DNA from: Glebionis coronaria
Taxonomy: Eukaryota; Streptophyta; Magnoliopsida; Asterales; Asteraceae
NCBI GenBank assembly: GCA_025667525.1
Contig: CM046879.1
Span: 388,391,039-388,455,038, forward strand
Direction of reading: 5' to 3'
Length of the DNA: 64,000 bases
The translations under genes and the position numbers were made by a program. The notes below the pieces were generated by a model. The model searched no databases. It was not told where the DNA came from and was given only the letters and a program-made list of their open reading frames with translations. Of the stretch, positions 1 to 10,036 are shown in pieces (the stretch's first letter is position 1; each line of letters begins with the position of its first letter).

Positions 1-364
1 TTGAGCTTCTTCCTCCTCTTATTCTACTTGTTGTGCCTCCTTATCATCATCACCCAGCATTTGGCGGAGGCTGGAGGTCGTTCTCTCCATATTATCACCC
101 GGCTCCTCCTCATGATTATGGGTGGCAGTCTTCGACGGGGAGGAGGGGCCAGCTTAATTTTACAGCATCAGGTTTTCCCCGTCTTCGTTGTCAAAGTCTT
201 CGGGGGACTTCACGATGTTGTGTCTTCCTCATCATATTGGGGGTCGGGTACGGCTGCCAGGGCGACTGTGACATTTTCGGTATGCTCGAGAAGGGGTATC
301 TCGTTTTCTCGTCTCGGGCGTGCTCCCTCCGGTATAGCCTTAGGATCTCCCTGGTGAAAAATAA

Positions 365-380
365 CGTTCACGAGTGAACG
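365..380 (-). other. leader hairpin, copy 1
   Basis: CGTTCACTCGTGAACG on the minus strand: a 7-bp stem with a 2-base loop, starting 52 bases after the primer-binding site. The same stem occurs in E1 (6069-6084) and E2 (28284-28300). A role in RNA dimerisation or packaging is inferred from position only. Confidence 0.5.
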
Positions 381-432
381 GATCCCAAAAAGCAACGCGT
401 CTCTCACAGAAAACCGTTAATCTTTACGAAAA

Positions 433-450
433 GAGCCAGCAGCGGCGCCA
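433..450 (-). other. primer-binding site, tRNA-Asp type
   Basis: On the minus strand this reads TGGCGCCGCTGCTGGCTC, two bases after the end of the LTR. The first eight bases match the tRNA-Asp 3' end used by Athila elements. It shows that an internal domain begins here and that the LTR at 453-2393 serves as a 5' LTR for it as well as a 3' LTR for E1. Confidence 0.75.
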
Positions 451-884
451 TTTGATATTAGGCTTTTGCCCGTATAAAAATTAAAGTTCTTTGTTACGGT
501 CTAATCGAATTGATCCTGGTTAACTATGCAACTCAGTCGTTCTTTGGTGAAACAAATAGTTGTGTCGTTGTAGTATAATTAAAAGTGCAAAAACTATTAA
601 GTAAATGGCGTATAATATAAAATCTAAATCTAATTTAAAATAAATGACAAGTATTTAAAAGCGTGACAAGAAATAAAGGGCACTAAACGTAAATAACGCA
701 AACTTAAATCTATCTAAGGCAAACTTAAAACGCAACTAAAACTTAAAACTAAGGCAAGGATAAAATAAATCTAAGGCAAGTAAACTTAAAGTGCAACTAA
801 GGAAAAAGGCGGGAAAAGTAAAGCTTGAAAATTAAAAACAGAAAGTTAAAAACTGAAACTAAAAAGAACCTGAAAACAGCTCAT

Positions 885-1474
885 CCGGAATAATCCTTCG
901 TTCGGAATAATCACTCATCCGGAATGTCACCTTCGTTCGGAATGATTCTTCTTCACTCGGAATATTAGCCAAAACCCTTGATCTGGAATAAATTGTTTAT
1001 TCGGAATATGTCACTTATCCGGAATAAATCCTTCACTTAGAATATAAGCCTTGGTTCGGAATGTTTTGCTGACCCGGAATAAAGCCTTGACTCGGAATAA
1101 ATTCCGAATGAACTAAAACTCCTTGATTCGGAAAATGTTCCGAATGAACAATCCCAAATCCTTCGTTCGGAATATATTCCGAATGAACCACCACTGATCT
1201 GGAATATTTTGTATTCCGAATGAAAGACCCTTGATTCGGAATAAATTCCGATTGAAGACCTTGATTCGGAAGACACAGCTTGATTCGGAATATGTTCCGA
1301 ATAAACTCCTTCACTCGGAATGTTCCGAATGAACTTGCTGATCCGGAATATTTTCTCAAAACCTTCGTTCGGAATGTTCCGAATGAACCAAACTGATTCG
1401 GAACTTTCACTTGATTCGGAACAATCAACAAAACACCTTCACTCGGAATATTTGGCTTAGCTTGGTTCGGAATG
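885..1474 (-). repeat. CGGAA word array in the E1 3' LTR
   Basis: About 30 copies of CGGAA or its complement TTCCG lie within 590 bp, mostly as YTCGGAATA or as inverted pairs such as TTCGGAATATATTCCGAA. Spacing is irregular, about 10-35 bases, so this is not a simple minisatellite. The matching block in the other LTR is 6581-7165. The array lies downstream of the TATA box and would be in the RNA leader. Confidence 0.8.
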
Positions 1475-1931
1475 TCACCTGGGAAACAGTTACAGAAAAC
1501 GAAGAACAAGGAAGAACAAAATAATACGAATCTAATCAAAACTAATCAAAATCAACCACAAGATTAAATCAAACTAATCAATAAACATCTATTAATCATA
1601 AACAAACAATCCAAAACAATCAAATTAACAAATATAACCCAAATAATCAAAACCCACTTTAATCAATTTAATAAAAACTCAAAAACATAAACATGAACAT
1701 AAACATAAAGATTAAAGATTAAAGAAAGGTAGATAGGAGATAAAACAATAAAAATAAAGATTGACAAGAAGTAAAAGGAAACTTACTTGAGATTAAAGGA
1801 ATTTAAGGTGCAAGACAAGTATTTAAATTTGACAATTAAGTAAATGACATATATTTAAATGTGCAAGGAAATGAAAATGGAATAACTAGTGTCACTCTAG
1901 CCAACAAGAGAAAATGAAATCTAATCTAATC

Positions 1932-1939
1932 TATTTATA
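1932..1939 (-). promoter_or_regulatory. TATA box of E1 LTR
   Basis: TATAAATA on the minus strand within CTATAAATAG, about 460 bases into the LTR. The position suits the U3 promoter of an LTR, with transcription expected to start near 1905. The same motif is conserved in the other LTR near 7626. Confidence 0.55.
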
Positions 1940-2393
1940 GGAGGATTAGGGAGGTGCTTAGGAAGCTTCCTCCCCTCTTTCTTCTTTCTTTAATTGCGTC
2001 GTTAAGTCCTTAATCTTCTTAATCTTTTGACTTTAATGACTTTGTCTCGAGATTTCTTCAAACTCGACTTGTAATTCTTCAATAAATTAGACTTGAGTTC
2101 TTCGGCTTTTAGTAAACTTCCATCTTTTGACTTTTTCTTCGATAAATCTTCAGAATTGGTCTTGGACTTCCGTTCTTTTTGCACTCTTGATTTCTTGACT
2201 TCGTCTTTCGTCTTTTTCTTCGATAAAAGCCCGTGAATGCCCGTGTTTTCTCCCCTTTTCACAATTTCGTCCTAAATCACAACAAAAACACAAACCACGC
2301 ATAATTCCGACATTTACGACATAAAATACACGTTTTGGCTCGGTTATTATTGTAATTAAGTGGTAAAAAGGATGGGTGTTTACACATCTATCA

Positions 2394-4435
2394 AATCCCC
2401 TACACTTGACCATTGCAATGTCCTCATGCAATGCATTAGTTACAAAGCAAGATTACATTTCCCATTATAATCAATCCATATTGGCCTTTATTAAAGAGAT
2501 AAAAAATTATAAACATTCAAAGTAAAGAAATCAAAAACATACCTTGGGTTTTGGAAATGTCATGAATAATCATCATCCTCAAGTTTTCACTTTCTTCAAA
2601 CCAAGCTTAAAAACGAGATCATTATTATTATAAGTTAGCAAACTAACACGAACTCATGTGGGCCAATTATTTACTTAGACTCCCTTATTCCTAGGTGTAT
2701 CTCTTATATTTTATTATTGTCTTGAATGATCACGAGGATGCATTGTTGACTTATTTCGATAGTTATTTAGGCCGATAATAAAGTGAACGATTTAATCATT
2801 AGTTAGCTAAATGACAAAATCTTTTAAAACTGCTTCTCGGGACCTTATAAAGTTCATATCTTGGCATAACTCGCTTCGCGATTTGAGACCTTTCTCGGAC
2901 CGATATTTGGCAGCGACTTCATACTTCAAATCTAGAGAGACGTTCATGAAATCATGGTCTTCTCTTCATAATAGGAATTTCTTCACTTGAAGTTTTGAGA
3001 GATTCTTCATACTTGGACCACGACTTCTTCATTTTTCTCCAATCTTTATTTTGGACTTTGATATACAACGATCCGCCTCCTTTTTGGACTTGGATCTATT
3101 TATCCTCATACCTTGTTAGGGCCTTTTTGGATAGACTTCTCCATGATCTTTTGGGGAGTATTTGCTTTTCTTCGTGTGTCTCGATCCTTCATATTGGTCT
3201 TTGATAAATGATTCTTCACATCACTTTGGATCTTTAGCAACAAAATATAGCCCTCATGCCTTGTTAGGGCTTTTTCGGACTCGCCAATCTTCGCATCCCG
3301 CTTCAATAAGTTATGCCTTGGCTATTAACTCTAATCCATACCAAGCAACTTTTAATGGATTTTTGGCTAGAAGCTAAGTAACTTTTCAAATCATACAACC
3401 CTATTTATTGCAGATAAATTTATTAGCAAGCGATGGGAGAATAGGCTTATAATTAACTCACATAAATTCACGAAAGAATACCAAACTTATAATTGACTCT
3501 ATCATCTCTCGTTCTCCACAATTTAAAATCTCAAGGAATGAGACTCGTGGATGCTTAGCCTATCAAATCAAAGTTTTGGGTTTTCGAGTCGCCTATAGGA
3601 TCTTGCAAATTCTTAGACTTTTTCAAGTTTAGAAATCGCATTTTAAAGTTCCCTTGATAAACGACTCTCTAGGATCAATTATAGGAACTTGCGAAAAGTT
3701 CTTGTTCTTAACCCGTGAGAGTTAAGACTTTCGTGTTTTATAGCTCCCTATATAAAAGCCTAGCAAAACTTGACTTAAACACGTTAAGGATACTAGCTAG
3801 AGTAACTTACATAAGTAAACTCGGGTTGAGTCAAAAGATTCACAAAATTTTAAAAATTAAAACCACTTTATTAAAATTTATTCTAATAAGGAAAGAAAAT
3901 AACTATACAAAAGGAAAAACTAATAGGCCAAAATAGATCAAAAATTTTGAAAAATGTTGAAAATTTGATTTTCCGGTTAAAATGAGGACAAATACAAGGA
4001 AAAGGCCACTTAACTTCGATAGAAGTCCCCCTTACACTTAATATAAACATTGTCCTCAATCTTTAAGCATGTGGGAGTAAACTCCCCTACACTTAGGACA
4101 TTGTGCACGTTGTTTAAATCTTGCTAAGGAAAAGACAACTAACGAGATTCCTATTTTAATATTGAGAAATATAAAATAGTGAATCGAAAAGAGTTTAGGA
4201 TAGAACCGGGAAGATGGGAACACGGAATCATGGGTCGTCAAAAATCATCAAGAGTGGATCATTGAGCGCTCGAATCCCTGCACATGATAAGAAAGAGAAC
4301 AAGAAACACCACGGGGCTCCCCCTACACTTATGGTGAAAACAGGTAAAGATAGATAGATAATTGGGTTGCCTCCCAAAAAGCGCTTGTTTTTATTAACCG
4401 AGTCACGAGCCTGACTCGTCCCCGAATTAAATGGT
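2394..4435 (-). other. E1 3' internal non-coding region
   Basis: No long open frame lies between the Cys-rich ORF and the 3' LTR. The minus strand carries AAGTGTAGGGG-type purine words near 4320, 4085 and 4030 (the last slightly altered) and again at the true polypurine tract (about 2396-2407). E2 has the same word repeated in its matching region. The rest is AT-rich, with no further feature recognised. Confidence 0.6.
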
Positions 4436-5914
4436 TCATGGGGAAGCCTCGAATGTAATACCGGGATAAAAGATCTTGTCCTCATTCCCGGAGGAATATA
4501 ATAAAGGAGAGGCAGGAGGATAAGTCTTGAATGGTAGGAAGGTCCTTTCAACATACGAGAAGTATGTGAAATCTTGATCCACAGGAGGTGGGGTGGGTAA
4601 AGGAATCACATTGTCATCCTCCAAAGACAATGGATGCTGACCAATTGGCAAAGCCGTAAGGTTATCAATCATAGAATGGTCATTGTCACCTCCCGGGTCA
4701 AAGCACTCATCCTCATTTCACGGTACGAAACAAGGAGAGTAAAAGCGATACATCACCCGCTGAGGTGTGCACGCAGTAGGAGGAGGTGGTAATATAATAT
4801 GAGAAGTATGAGAACAATTACCTTCCACCTGCGTCACCTTTCCAGTAGAGTTAAATCTCTCCACCTCTGCGATAGAAGGGGGCATGGCTAACAAAGCATG
4901 CTCATTAATAGTAGGAGAATCAGAGCTATCAATGTCCTCAATCCCTTCGTCAAAGAGAGGATTCACCTCACTAGATATGTAATTGTCATCAAAATCAAAT
5001 AAAGGGTTCGAATAAATCTTGAAATTTTCCTTCGGAACGTCTTCATCGGATAGTGACTCGTCATCACTAGAAGTAAAATCATCATCTTGATCAAAAAGAG
5101 GATTAGAGAAAGCCAAAGAATCCTCTCCCAAAGTGTTGCTGGAAGGGACATCATCAGAAGAAAATGCATCATACTCATTGTCAATGTCGGATGTCAACTC
5201 AGATTCACTTGGAATTGGGACAAGGTTATCAGCACTAGACTTTATGAATTCGTCGGATTCCTTTGCAGGAATTGTGCTAAGATCCTCATCCCCTAGGATG
5301 GGTGAATCCTTAGGCTCCAGAGCCGGCAAGTCGGGAGAAGGAATAGAATTCTCATCGTTCCAAGAAATAGGACTCTCATCGTCATCACTATCATAATAAT
5401 ATGGAGGCACAAGAGGAGGAGTATAAGCATTAAGGTTAGATACTTGCTCTTGTTGCTGATCCGCTTGACATTTCTCCATGATCTTGTTGCAAGCTTCTTG
5501 AACTTTTTGAAAGTTGTCAAAAAGTGTGGCCATTTGCTCAGGAGGAAGTGCACAAAAGGGTTGATGATTGACGGTGTGACGTGGGGGCTCAAAGTTATAC
5601 ACACTGGGATGATAGCACGGAACTTTCTCAAAGACCTTCGACGGATCACAAGAAGAAGCATCGTGAGGTCCCCCACAAATATAGCACCACGGGTATGGAG
5701 AAAAACCCGGTGCATCTTGAGGATAAGGATTGTCATAGACGGGAGAAGGTGAGAAAGTATTGTAAGAGGAGAAGTATGAATTTGTTGAATTGCAAAATGG
5801 ACAAAATACAAATTGTGTACCGTCGATATCAAAACCACACCGCTCACAAGTACACTATTGACATGTTTGAAAACCATGCCATGGTCTCCCACACCGTACG
5901 CAAGACGAATCCAT
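4436..5914 (-). pseudogene. Cys-rich, zinc-knuckle-containing ORF of E1 (decayed, Gag-related)
   Basis: A single 493-codon frame runs from ATG at 5914 to TGA at 4436, broken by an in-frame TAG (5855-5857, codon 20) and an in-frame TGA (4718-4720). The N-terminus has three Cys modules: C5-X2-C8-X4-H13-X4-C18, a classical CCHC knuckle; C23/C26 with C38/C41, a four-Cys module; and C77-X2-C80-X3-H84-X4-C89, which shares CGGPH and its exact spacing with the E2 Gag knuckle. A Gln-rich stretch with coiled-coil potential follows, then a long Asp/Ser/Glu-rich acidic part with repeats such as SNPLFD. No protease or polymerase motif is present. I infer a Gag-derived RNA-binding protein; the acidic part has no function I can name. 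From memory, similar predicted proteins are common in Anthemideae. Confidence 0.65.
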
Positions 5915-6136
5915 GAAGAATTATAAATAAGAGGGGTAAAGGAAAGAATTAAACATAATAGAGGATAAAGAAGAATATTTTTGGTGCAAAACTTTGAAAA
6001 AGAAATGCTTTTTATGATTTTTCAAATGTTTTTGGGATTTTTTTGAAAATTTTTGACACGAAAAATAACGTTCACGAGTGAACGGATCCCAAAAAGCAAC
6101 GCGTCTCTCACAGAAAACCGTTAATCTTTACGAAAA
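5915..6136 (-). other. E1 leader between primer-binding site and ORF
   Basis: AT-rich leader of about 220 bases. It contains the conserved hairpin at 6069-6084 and a T-run-rich stretch (about 5965-6060) that replaces the different sequence found at 1-354. No coding potential was seen. Confidence 0.6.
6069..6084 (-). other. leader hairpin, copy 2
   Basis: Same 16 bases as at 365-380, with stem CGTTCAC/GTGAACG and loop TC. It begins 52 bases after the primer-binding site. Confidence 0.5.
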
Positions 6137-6154
6137 GAGCCGGCATCGGCGCCA
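6137..6154 (-). other. primer-binding site of E1, tRNA-Asp type
   Basis: Minus strand TGGCGCCGATGCCGGCTC, two bases inside the 5' LTR end. It differs from the site at 433-450 at two positions, consistent with the two internal domains not being recent exact duplicates. Confidence 0.75.
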
Positions 6155-6156
6155 TT

Positions 6157-8082
6157 TGATATTAGGCTTTTGCCCATATAAAAATTAAAGTTCTTTGTCG
6201 CGGTCTAATCGAATTGATCCTGGTTAACTATGCGACTCAGTCGTTCTTTGGTGAAACAAATAGTTGTGTCGGTGTAGTATATTAAAAGTCCAAAAACTAT
6301 TAAGTAAATGGCGTATAATATAAAATCTAAATCTAATTTAAAATAAATGACAAGTATTTAAAAGCGTGACAAGAAATAAAGGGCACTAAACGTAAATAAC
6401 GCAAACTTAAATCTATCTAAGGCAAACTTAAAACGCAACTAAAACTTAAAACTAAGGCAAGGCTAAAATAAATCTAAGGCAAGTAAACTTAAAGTGCAAC
6501 TAAGGAAAAGGCGGGAAAAGTAAAGCTTGAAAATTAAAAACAGAAAGTTAAAAACTGAAACTAAAAAGAACCTCAGCTCATCCGGAATAATCCTTCGTTC
6601 GGAATAATCACTCATCTGGAATGTCACCTTCGTTCGGAATGATTCTTCTTCACTCGGAATATTAGCCAAAACCCTTGATCCGGAATAAATTGTTTATTCG
6701 GAATATGTCATTTATCCGGAATAAATCCTTCACTCAGAATATAAGCCTTGGTTCGGAATGTTTTGCTGACCCGGAATAAAGCCTTGACTCGGAATAAATT
6801 AATGAACTCAAACTCCTTGATTCGGAAAATGTTCCGAATGAACAATCCCAAATCCTTCGTTCGGAATATATTCCGAATGAACCACCACTGATCCGGAATA
6901 TTTTGTATTACGAATGAAAGACCCTTGATTCGGAATAAATTCCGATTGAAGACCTTGATTCGGAAGACACAGCTTGATTCGGAATATGTTCCGAATAAAC
7001 TCCTTCACTCAGAATGTTCCGAATGAACTTGCTGATCCGGAATATTTTCTCAAAACCTTCGTTCGGAATGTTCCGAATGAACCAAACTGATTCGGAACTT
7101 TCACTTGATTCGGAACAATCAAAACACCTTCACTCGGAATATTTGGCTTAGCTTGGTTCGGAATGTCACCTGGGAAACAGTTACAGAAAACGAAGAACAA
7201 GGAAGAACAAAATAATACGAATCTAATCAAAACTAATCAAAATTAACCACAAGATTAAATCAAACTAATCAATAAACATCTATTAATCATAAACAAACAA
7301 TCCAAAACAATCAAATTAACAATATAACCTAAATAATCAAAACCCACTTTAATCAATTTAATAAAAACTCAAAAACATAACATGAACATAAACATAAAGA
7401 TTAATGATTAAAGAAAGGTAGATAGGAGATAAAACAATAAAAATAAAGATTGACAAGAATTAAAAGGAAACTTACTTGAACTTAAAGGAATTTAAGGTGC
7501 AAGACAAGTATTTAAATTTGACAATTAAGTAAATGACATATATTTAAATGTGCAAGGAAATGAAAATGGAAGAACTAGTGTCACTCTAGCCAACAAGAGA
7601 AAATGAAATTTAATCTAATCTATTTATAGGAGGATTAGGGAGGTGCTTAGGAAGCTTCCTCCCCTCTTTCTTCTTTCTTTAATTGCGTCATTAAGTCCTT
7701 AATCTTCTTAATCTTTTGACTTTAATGACTTTGTCTCGGGATTTCTTCAAACTCGTCTTGTAATTCTTCAATAAATTATACTTGAGTTCTTCGGCTTTTA
7801 GTAAACTTCCATCTTTTGACTTTTTCGTCGATAAATCTTCAGAATTGGTCTTGGACTTCCGTTCTTTTTGCACTCTTGATTTCTTGACTTCGTCTTTCGT
7901 CTTTTTCTTCGATAAAAGCCCGTGAATGACCGTGTTTTCTCCCCTTTTCACAATTTCGTCCTAAATCACAACAAAAACACAAACCACGCATAATTCTGAC
8001 ATTTACGACATAAAATACACGTTTTGGCTCGGTTATTATTGTAATTAAGTTGTAAAAAGGATAGGTGTTTACACACCTATCA
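6157..8082 (-). repeat. E1 5' LTR (1,926 bp)
   Basis: Partner of 453-2393. Its terminal palindrome GATAGGTGT-GTAA-ACACCTATC is perfect here but has two mismatches in the other LTR. The CGGAA array is at 6581-7165. The frame that is open at 1033-1539 in the other LTR is interrupted here by small indels. The LTR abuts the interrupted exon at 8083, where the outer five bases are CCTGG; that is the predicted target duplication to look for at the far end of the tandem. Confidence 0.88.
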
Positions 8083-8881
8083 CCTGGCATAGGATTCCAA
8101 AGAAATTTATTTCTGCAAGCAAAGGTGTACGTTAGTTACGGACAATAGATTTATATATATTTGAGGGTACGTATACTATACCTACCTTCTCCACGGCCTC
8201 TCCAAAATACAGGGTATCTGTTTGACGGGCCAAAGTATTTGCGACTAATCCTTAGCAGGCAAAGGAACGACTCGTGTAGATTCCTATGAAACCCTGTCCT
8301 ATTCCTATCTATTTCTTGAGCGTACTGGGCGTTGTATGTACCGGCCCGGGGAGGAAAGTCATAGAGTAATCTATGCTTAAATACAAACTCATTCGGCCAT
8401 ACTATTGCGTCAATAAAAAAGTAGTGGTCGTACCAGTTTTTCAGCGAGTCCATGGCTTTATAGTGAGATGTGGGGCTGGTTGGGGATCGTTTCTTAAAGG
8501 AAAGCCAACCATTCACTAAGTTGGGGGTATAAAACAGCCTAAATAACTCTACGGTTGGGGGGATGCTTCGTGCACGACATAGGATTTCGAACTGGCTAAT
8601 CTTACATGCGCCTATAAAGTGTAACTAGGTGATATGTACATCATAGTAACCTAGAAAATCTAAAAGGAATCTGGTAAACGGGATGCGGTAATTGGACGCA
8701 TCAAAAAGACAAGTGTATAAGCCAATCTTTCCCTGGGGCCCTCAGTTATAAGGTCTCCGGCACCAGGGAGAGAGGGATGAAGGTTGCTAGGAATGAAGAA
8801 GTCAGAACAAAACTGCCCTAGTTTTTCTTCCGTCATTACATTCAGCACGGATCCGATGGTAGGGTGGTTCCTATGAGCCAT
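8083..8881 (-). pseudogene. PF04195-type (putative gypsy-type transposon) protein, decayed and interrupted
   Basis: Read from ATG at 8881, the translation carries in order an N-terminal FCSDFFIP...LHPSLPG stretch, a YRIPFTRFLL-like stretch, a Q/H-F-E-I-L-C-R stretch, NGWLSFKKR, LKNWYDHYFFID and FLCLLRISR. I recognise this from the plant PF04195 family, whose biochemical role is not established. Damage: a frameshift near 8705-8725 joins two frames, TAG at 8625-8627 is in frame, and E1 cuts the gene at 8082. A plausible intron (8113-8185, GT at the start, TTGCTTGCAG at the end) separates the main exon from a 30-base stub of exon 2. Such proteins often belong to transposable elements, so this is not taken as a host gene. 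Confidence 0.6.
8113..8185 (-). other. candidate intron in the PF04195-type pseudogene
   Basis: 73 bases: donor AG|GTAGGT after codons for FWRGRGE, an AT-rich body, and acceptor TTGCTTGCAG. A second donor GTATAG lies four bases downstream. The 5' to 3' order fits the minus-strand gene. Prediction only. Confidence 0.4.
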
Positions 8882-9032
8882 TATTATTAAAGAATGATGA
8901 AAGGCGTGGTATTCTAACCTGTGTGGGGGAAGATCCGTGCGAAAGAAGGTGGTGGTAAGGAATAAAGCGTTAATGGCAGAAATTAGCAAAAGATTGTTTG
9001 TCACACACAGCCGTGGGGGCAACCTATTTATA

Positions 9033-9042
9033 GTGTTGCCTC
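9033..9042 (-). promoter_or_regulatory. TATA-like box upstream of the PF04195-type pseudogene
   Basis: Minus-strand ACTATAAATAGG about 155 bases before the ATG at 8881, with an ACACGTGTC G-box-like element about 40 bases further upstream (near 9070). Together these look like a small plant promoter. Further upstream a 105-codon frame (9402-9088) has no family I recognise and lies outside this promoter. Confidence 0.35.
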
Positions 9043-9404
9043 GTTAGTAATGGTTCGTTGGATTCATGACACGTGTCTTCCACTAACCTAGATAGTGGGG
9101 TTAGGGAAGTGAGTGGCAAGTGAAAAGTCAAGCAGGACCCACAGGTTACTTCTAACTCGGAAGATTACGTCGCTTGAGGTACTGACTGTTCGCAATTTGT
9201 CAGTCAAAATGACGGATGAACAGTCAATTGTGTCGGGATATGCGGTCATACGTAAGACCATATTCAATGTTTCATTTAATTTGTCTCGGTCGGCTGGGGT
9301 ACTATAGGAATAAAGTCCTAACAAGGTTGCCACGTTCGGCCGAAACATGGTTTTCAAATTCAGCATTTCAAGATGTTCTTTCTTGGTACGTCTGAGGGGC
9401 ATCT

Positions 9405-10036
9405 TGTTAGTCTAGATATTACGCCTACGGCTGTAACAACTAGACTGAGGGGACACGATGACGTATAGTCCCCAACCGGGTCATGAACCCGGCCCACGGG
9501 TACTACCCGCATCCGGACCATCACGAATGGGTTGGATTGATCAGTTAAGCTTACGGGCTTGAATGAACAGTGGCCGCATAAAGTGTGTGCGGCCCACGGC
9601 CCGGTACAGCCGGGACAGGGTTAGACAAAATCACAATCTTATTAGGATTGGGATTTACCTTCAAGTCTAGGATATACACTAACCATAATTAGAAGATAAC
9701 AATTAAGCTAATTATGGTGGTTATCTTATGCTTGGGGCCGAAGTAAACAGTGAGCCCATTAGGGTTTCACTGCCTATATAAGGAACCCCCAAGGGTTCCA
9801 CAAAGGTATTACATTCTCCATACTCTCACCTCACATCCGATTCTTAACCCTAACCGATTACATACTCTCACGCTGGAGTTTAATCGTGGGATACGCTCCC
9901 ACGGTAAATCTAATGCGTGTTGCTTTAGTGTGCAGGATCTCAGCAAGTTATTCACTTGGTTCAAGAGCTAGAGCCAGCCTACCCGAATTAAGCCTAATTC
10001 GGGTCTAGCAAGGATCATCCAACTTTTGTATCAACA
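9405..10036 (+). repeat. LTR-like segment, possibly a solo LTR
   Basis: Starts TGTTAG and ends TATCAACA, giving TGTT/AACA ends. It holds a TATA box (TATATAAGG, about 9774-9782) followed by a leader with short direct words. Size and layout fit a plus-strand gypsy LTR. The flanking five bases (CATCT and AGTGA) do not match and no primer-binding site follows, so the ends are tentative. Confidence 0.35.

Larger units (their letters stand above)
1..452 (-). mobile_element. Athila-like internal leader region, truncated by the window edge
   Basis: Read on the minus strand, this follows directly after the E1 LTR that ends at 453. It holds a primer-binding site (433-450) and a leader nearly identical to the E1 leader as far as about 355; from there to position 1 it is unrelated to the E1 interior. 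The minus strand is rich in acidic codons between 1 and 120, and a 65-codon open frame runs from 407 to 210 but starts with GTG, not ATG. I do not recognise a product. The layout is LTR-internal-LTR-internal, so a second internal domain shares the E1 LTR and continues beyond the window. It may be a different subfamily joined by LTR recombination, but that is inferred. Confidence 0.6.
453..2393 (-). repeat. E1 3' LTR (1,941 bp)
   Basis: Direct repeat of 6157-8082. On the minus strand it starts TGATAGATGTGTAAAC after the polypurine tract and ends with CA two bases before the next primer-binding site. A TATA box lies at 1932-1939. Downstream of it is a block (885-1474) with about 30 CGGAA/TTCCG words. 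Small open frames at 1033-1539 and 2002-2262 lie inside the LTR and are not treated as established genes. Confidence 0.88.
453..8082 (-). mobile_element. E1: non-autonomous Athila-like LTR retrotransposon
   Basis: E1 is 7,630 bp and read on the minus strand. Its LTRs lie at 6157-8082 (5') and 453-2393 (3'). They begin TG and end CA and agree over their whole length with scattered substitutions and small indels, roughly 98 percent by eye. The primer-binding site (6137-6154) is tRNA-Asp type, and a purine-rich AAGTGTAGGGG tract sits just before the 3' LTR. The interior (2394-6156) has one decayed Cys-rich ORF and no protease, reverse transcriptase or integrase, so movement needed proteins from elsewhere. 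The right flank is exon 2 of a PF04195-type pseudogene. The left flank is another internal domain, so a target duplication cannot be tested in this window. Confidence 0.85.

Noticed and set aside
210..407. 65-codon minus-strand frame as a Gag start
   Set aside because: Starts with GTG inside the conserved leader hairpin block, short, and no Gag motif; kept only as part of the unknown internal region.
885..1474. CRISPR-like array
   Set aside because: Words are 5-9 bases, irregularly spaced and in both orientations, in a plant LTR; no repeat-spacer regularity.
2002..2431. Frames at 2002-2262 and 2150-2431, repeated at 7691-8090, as Lys-rich proteins
   Set aside because: They lie in the U3 part of the E1 LTRs, upstream of the TATA box, in overlapping frames; repetition reflects the LTR pair.
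5293..5892. 199-codon minus-strand frame overlapping the Cys-rich ORF
   Set aside because: Out-of-frame shadow; the Cys modules and acidic repeats are in the other frame, which is readable through two stops.
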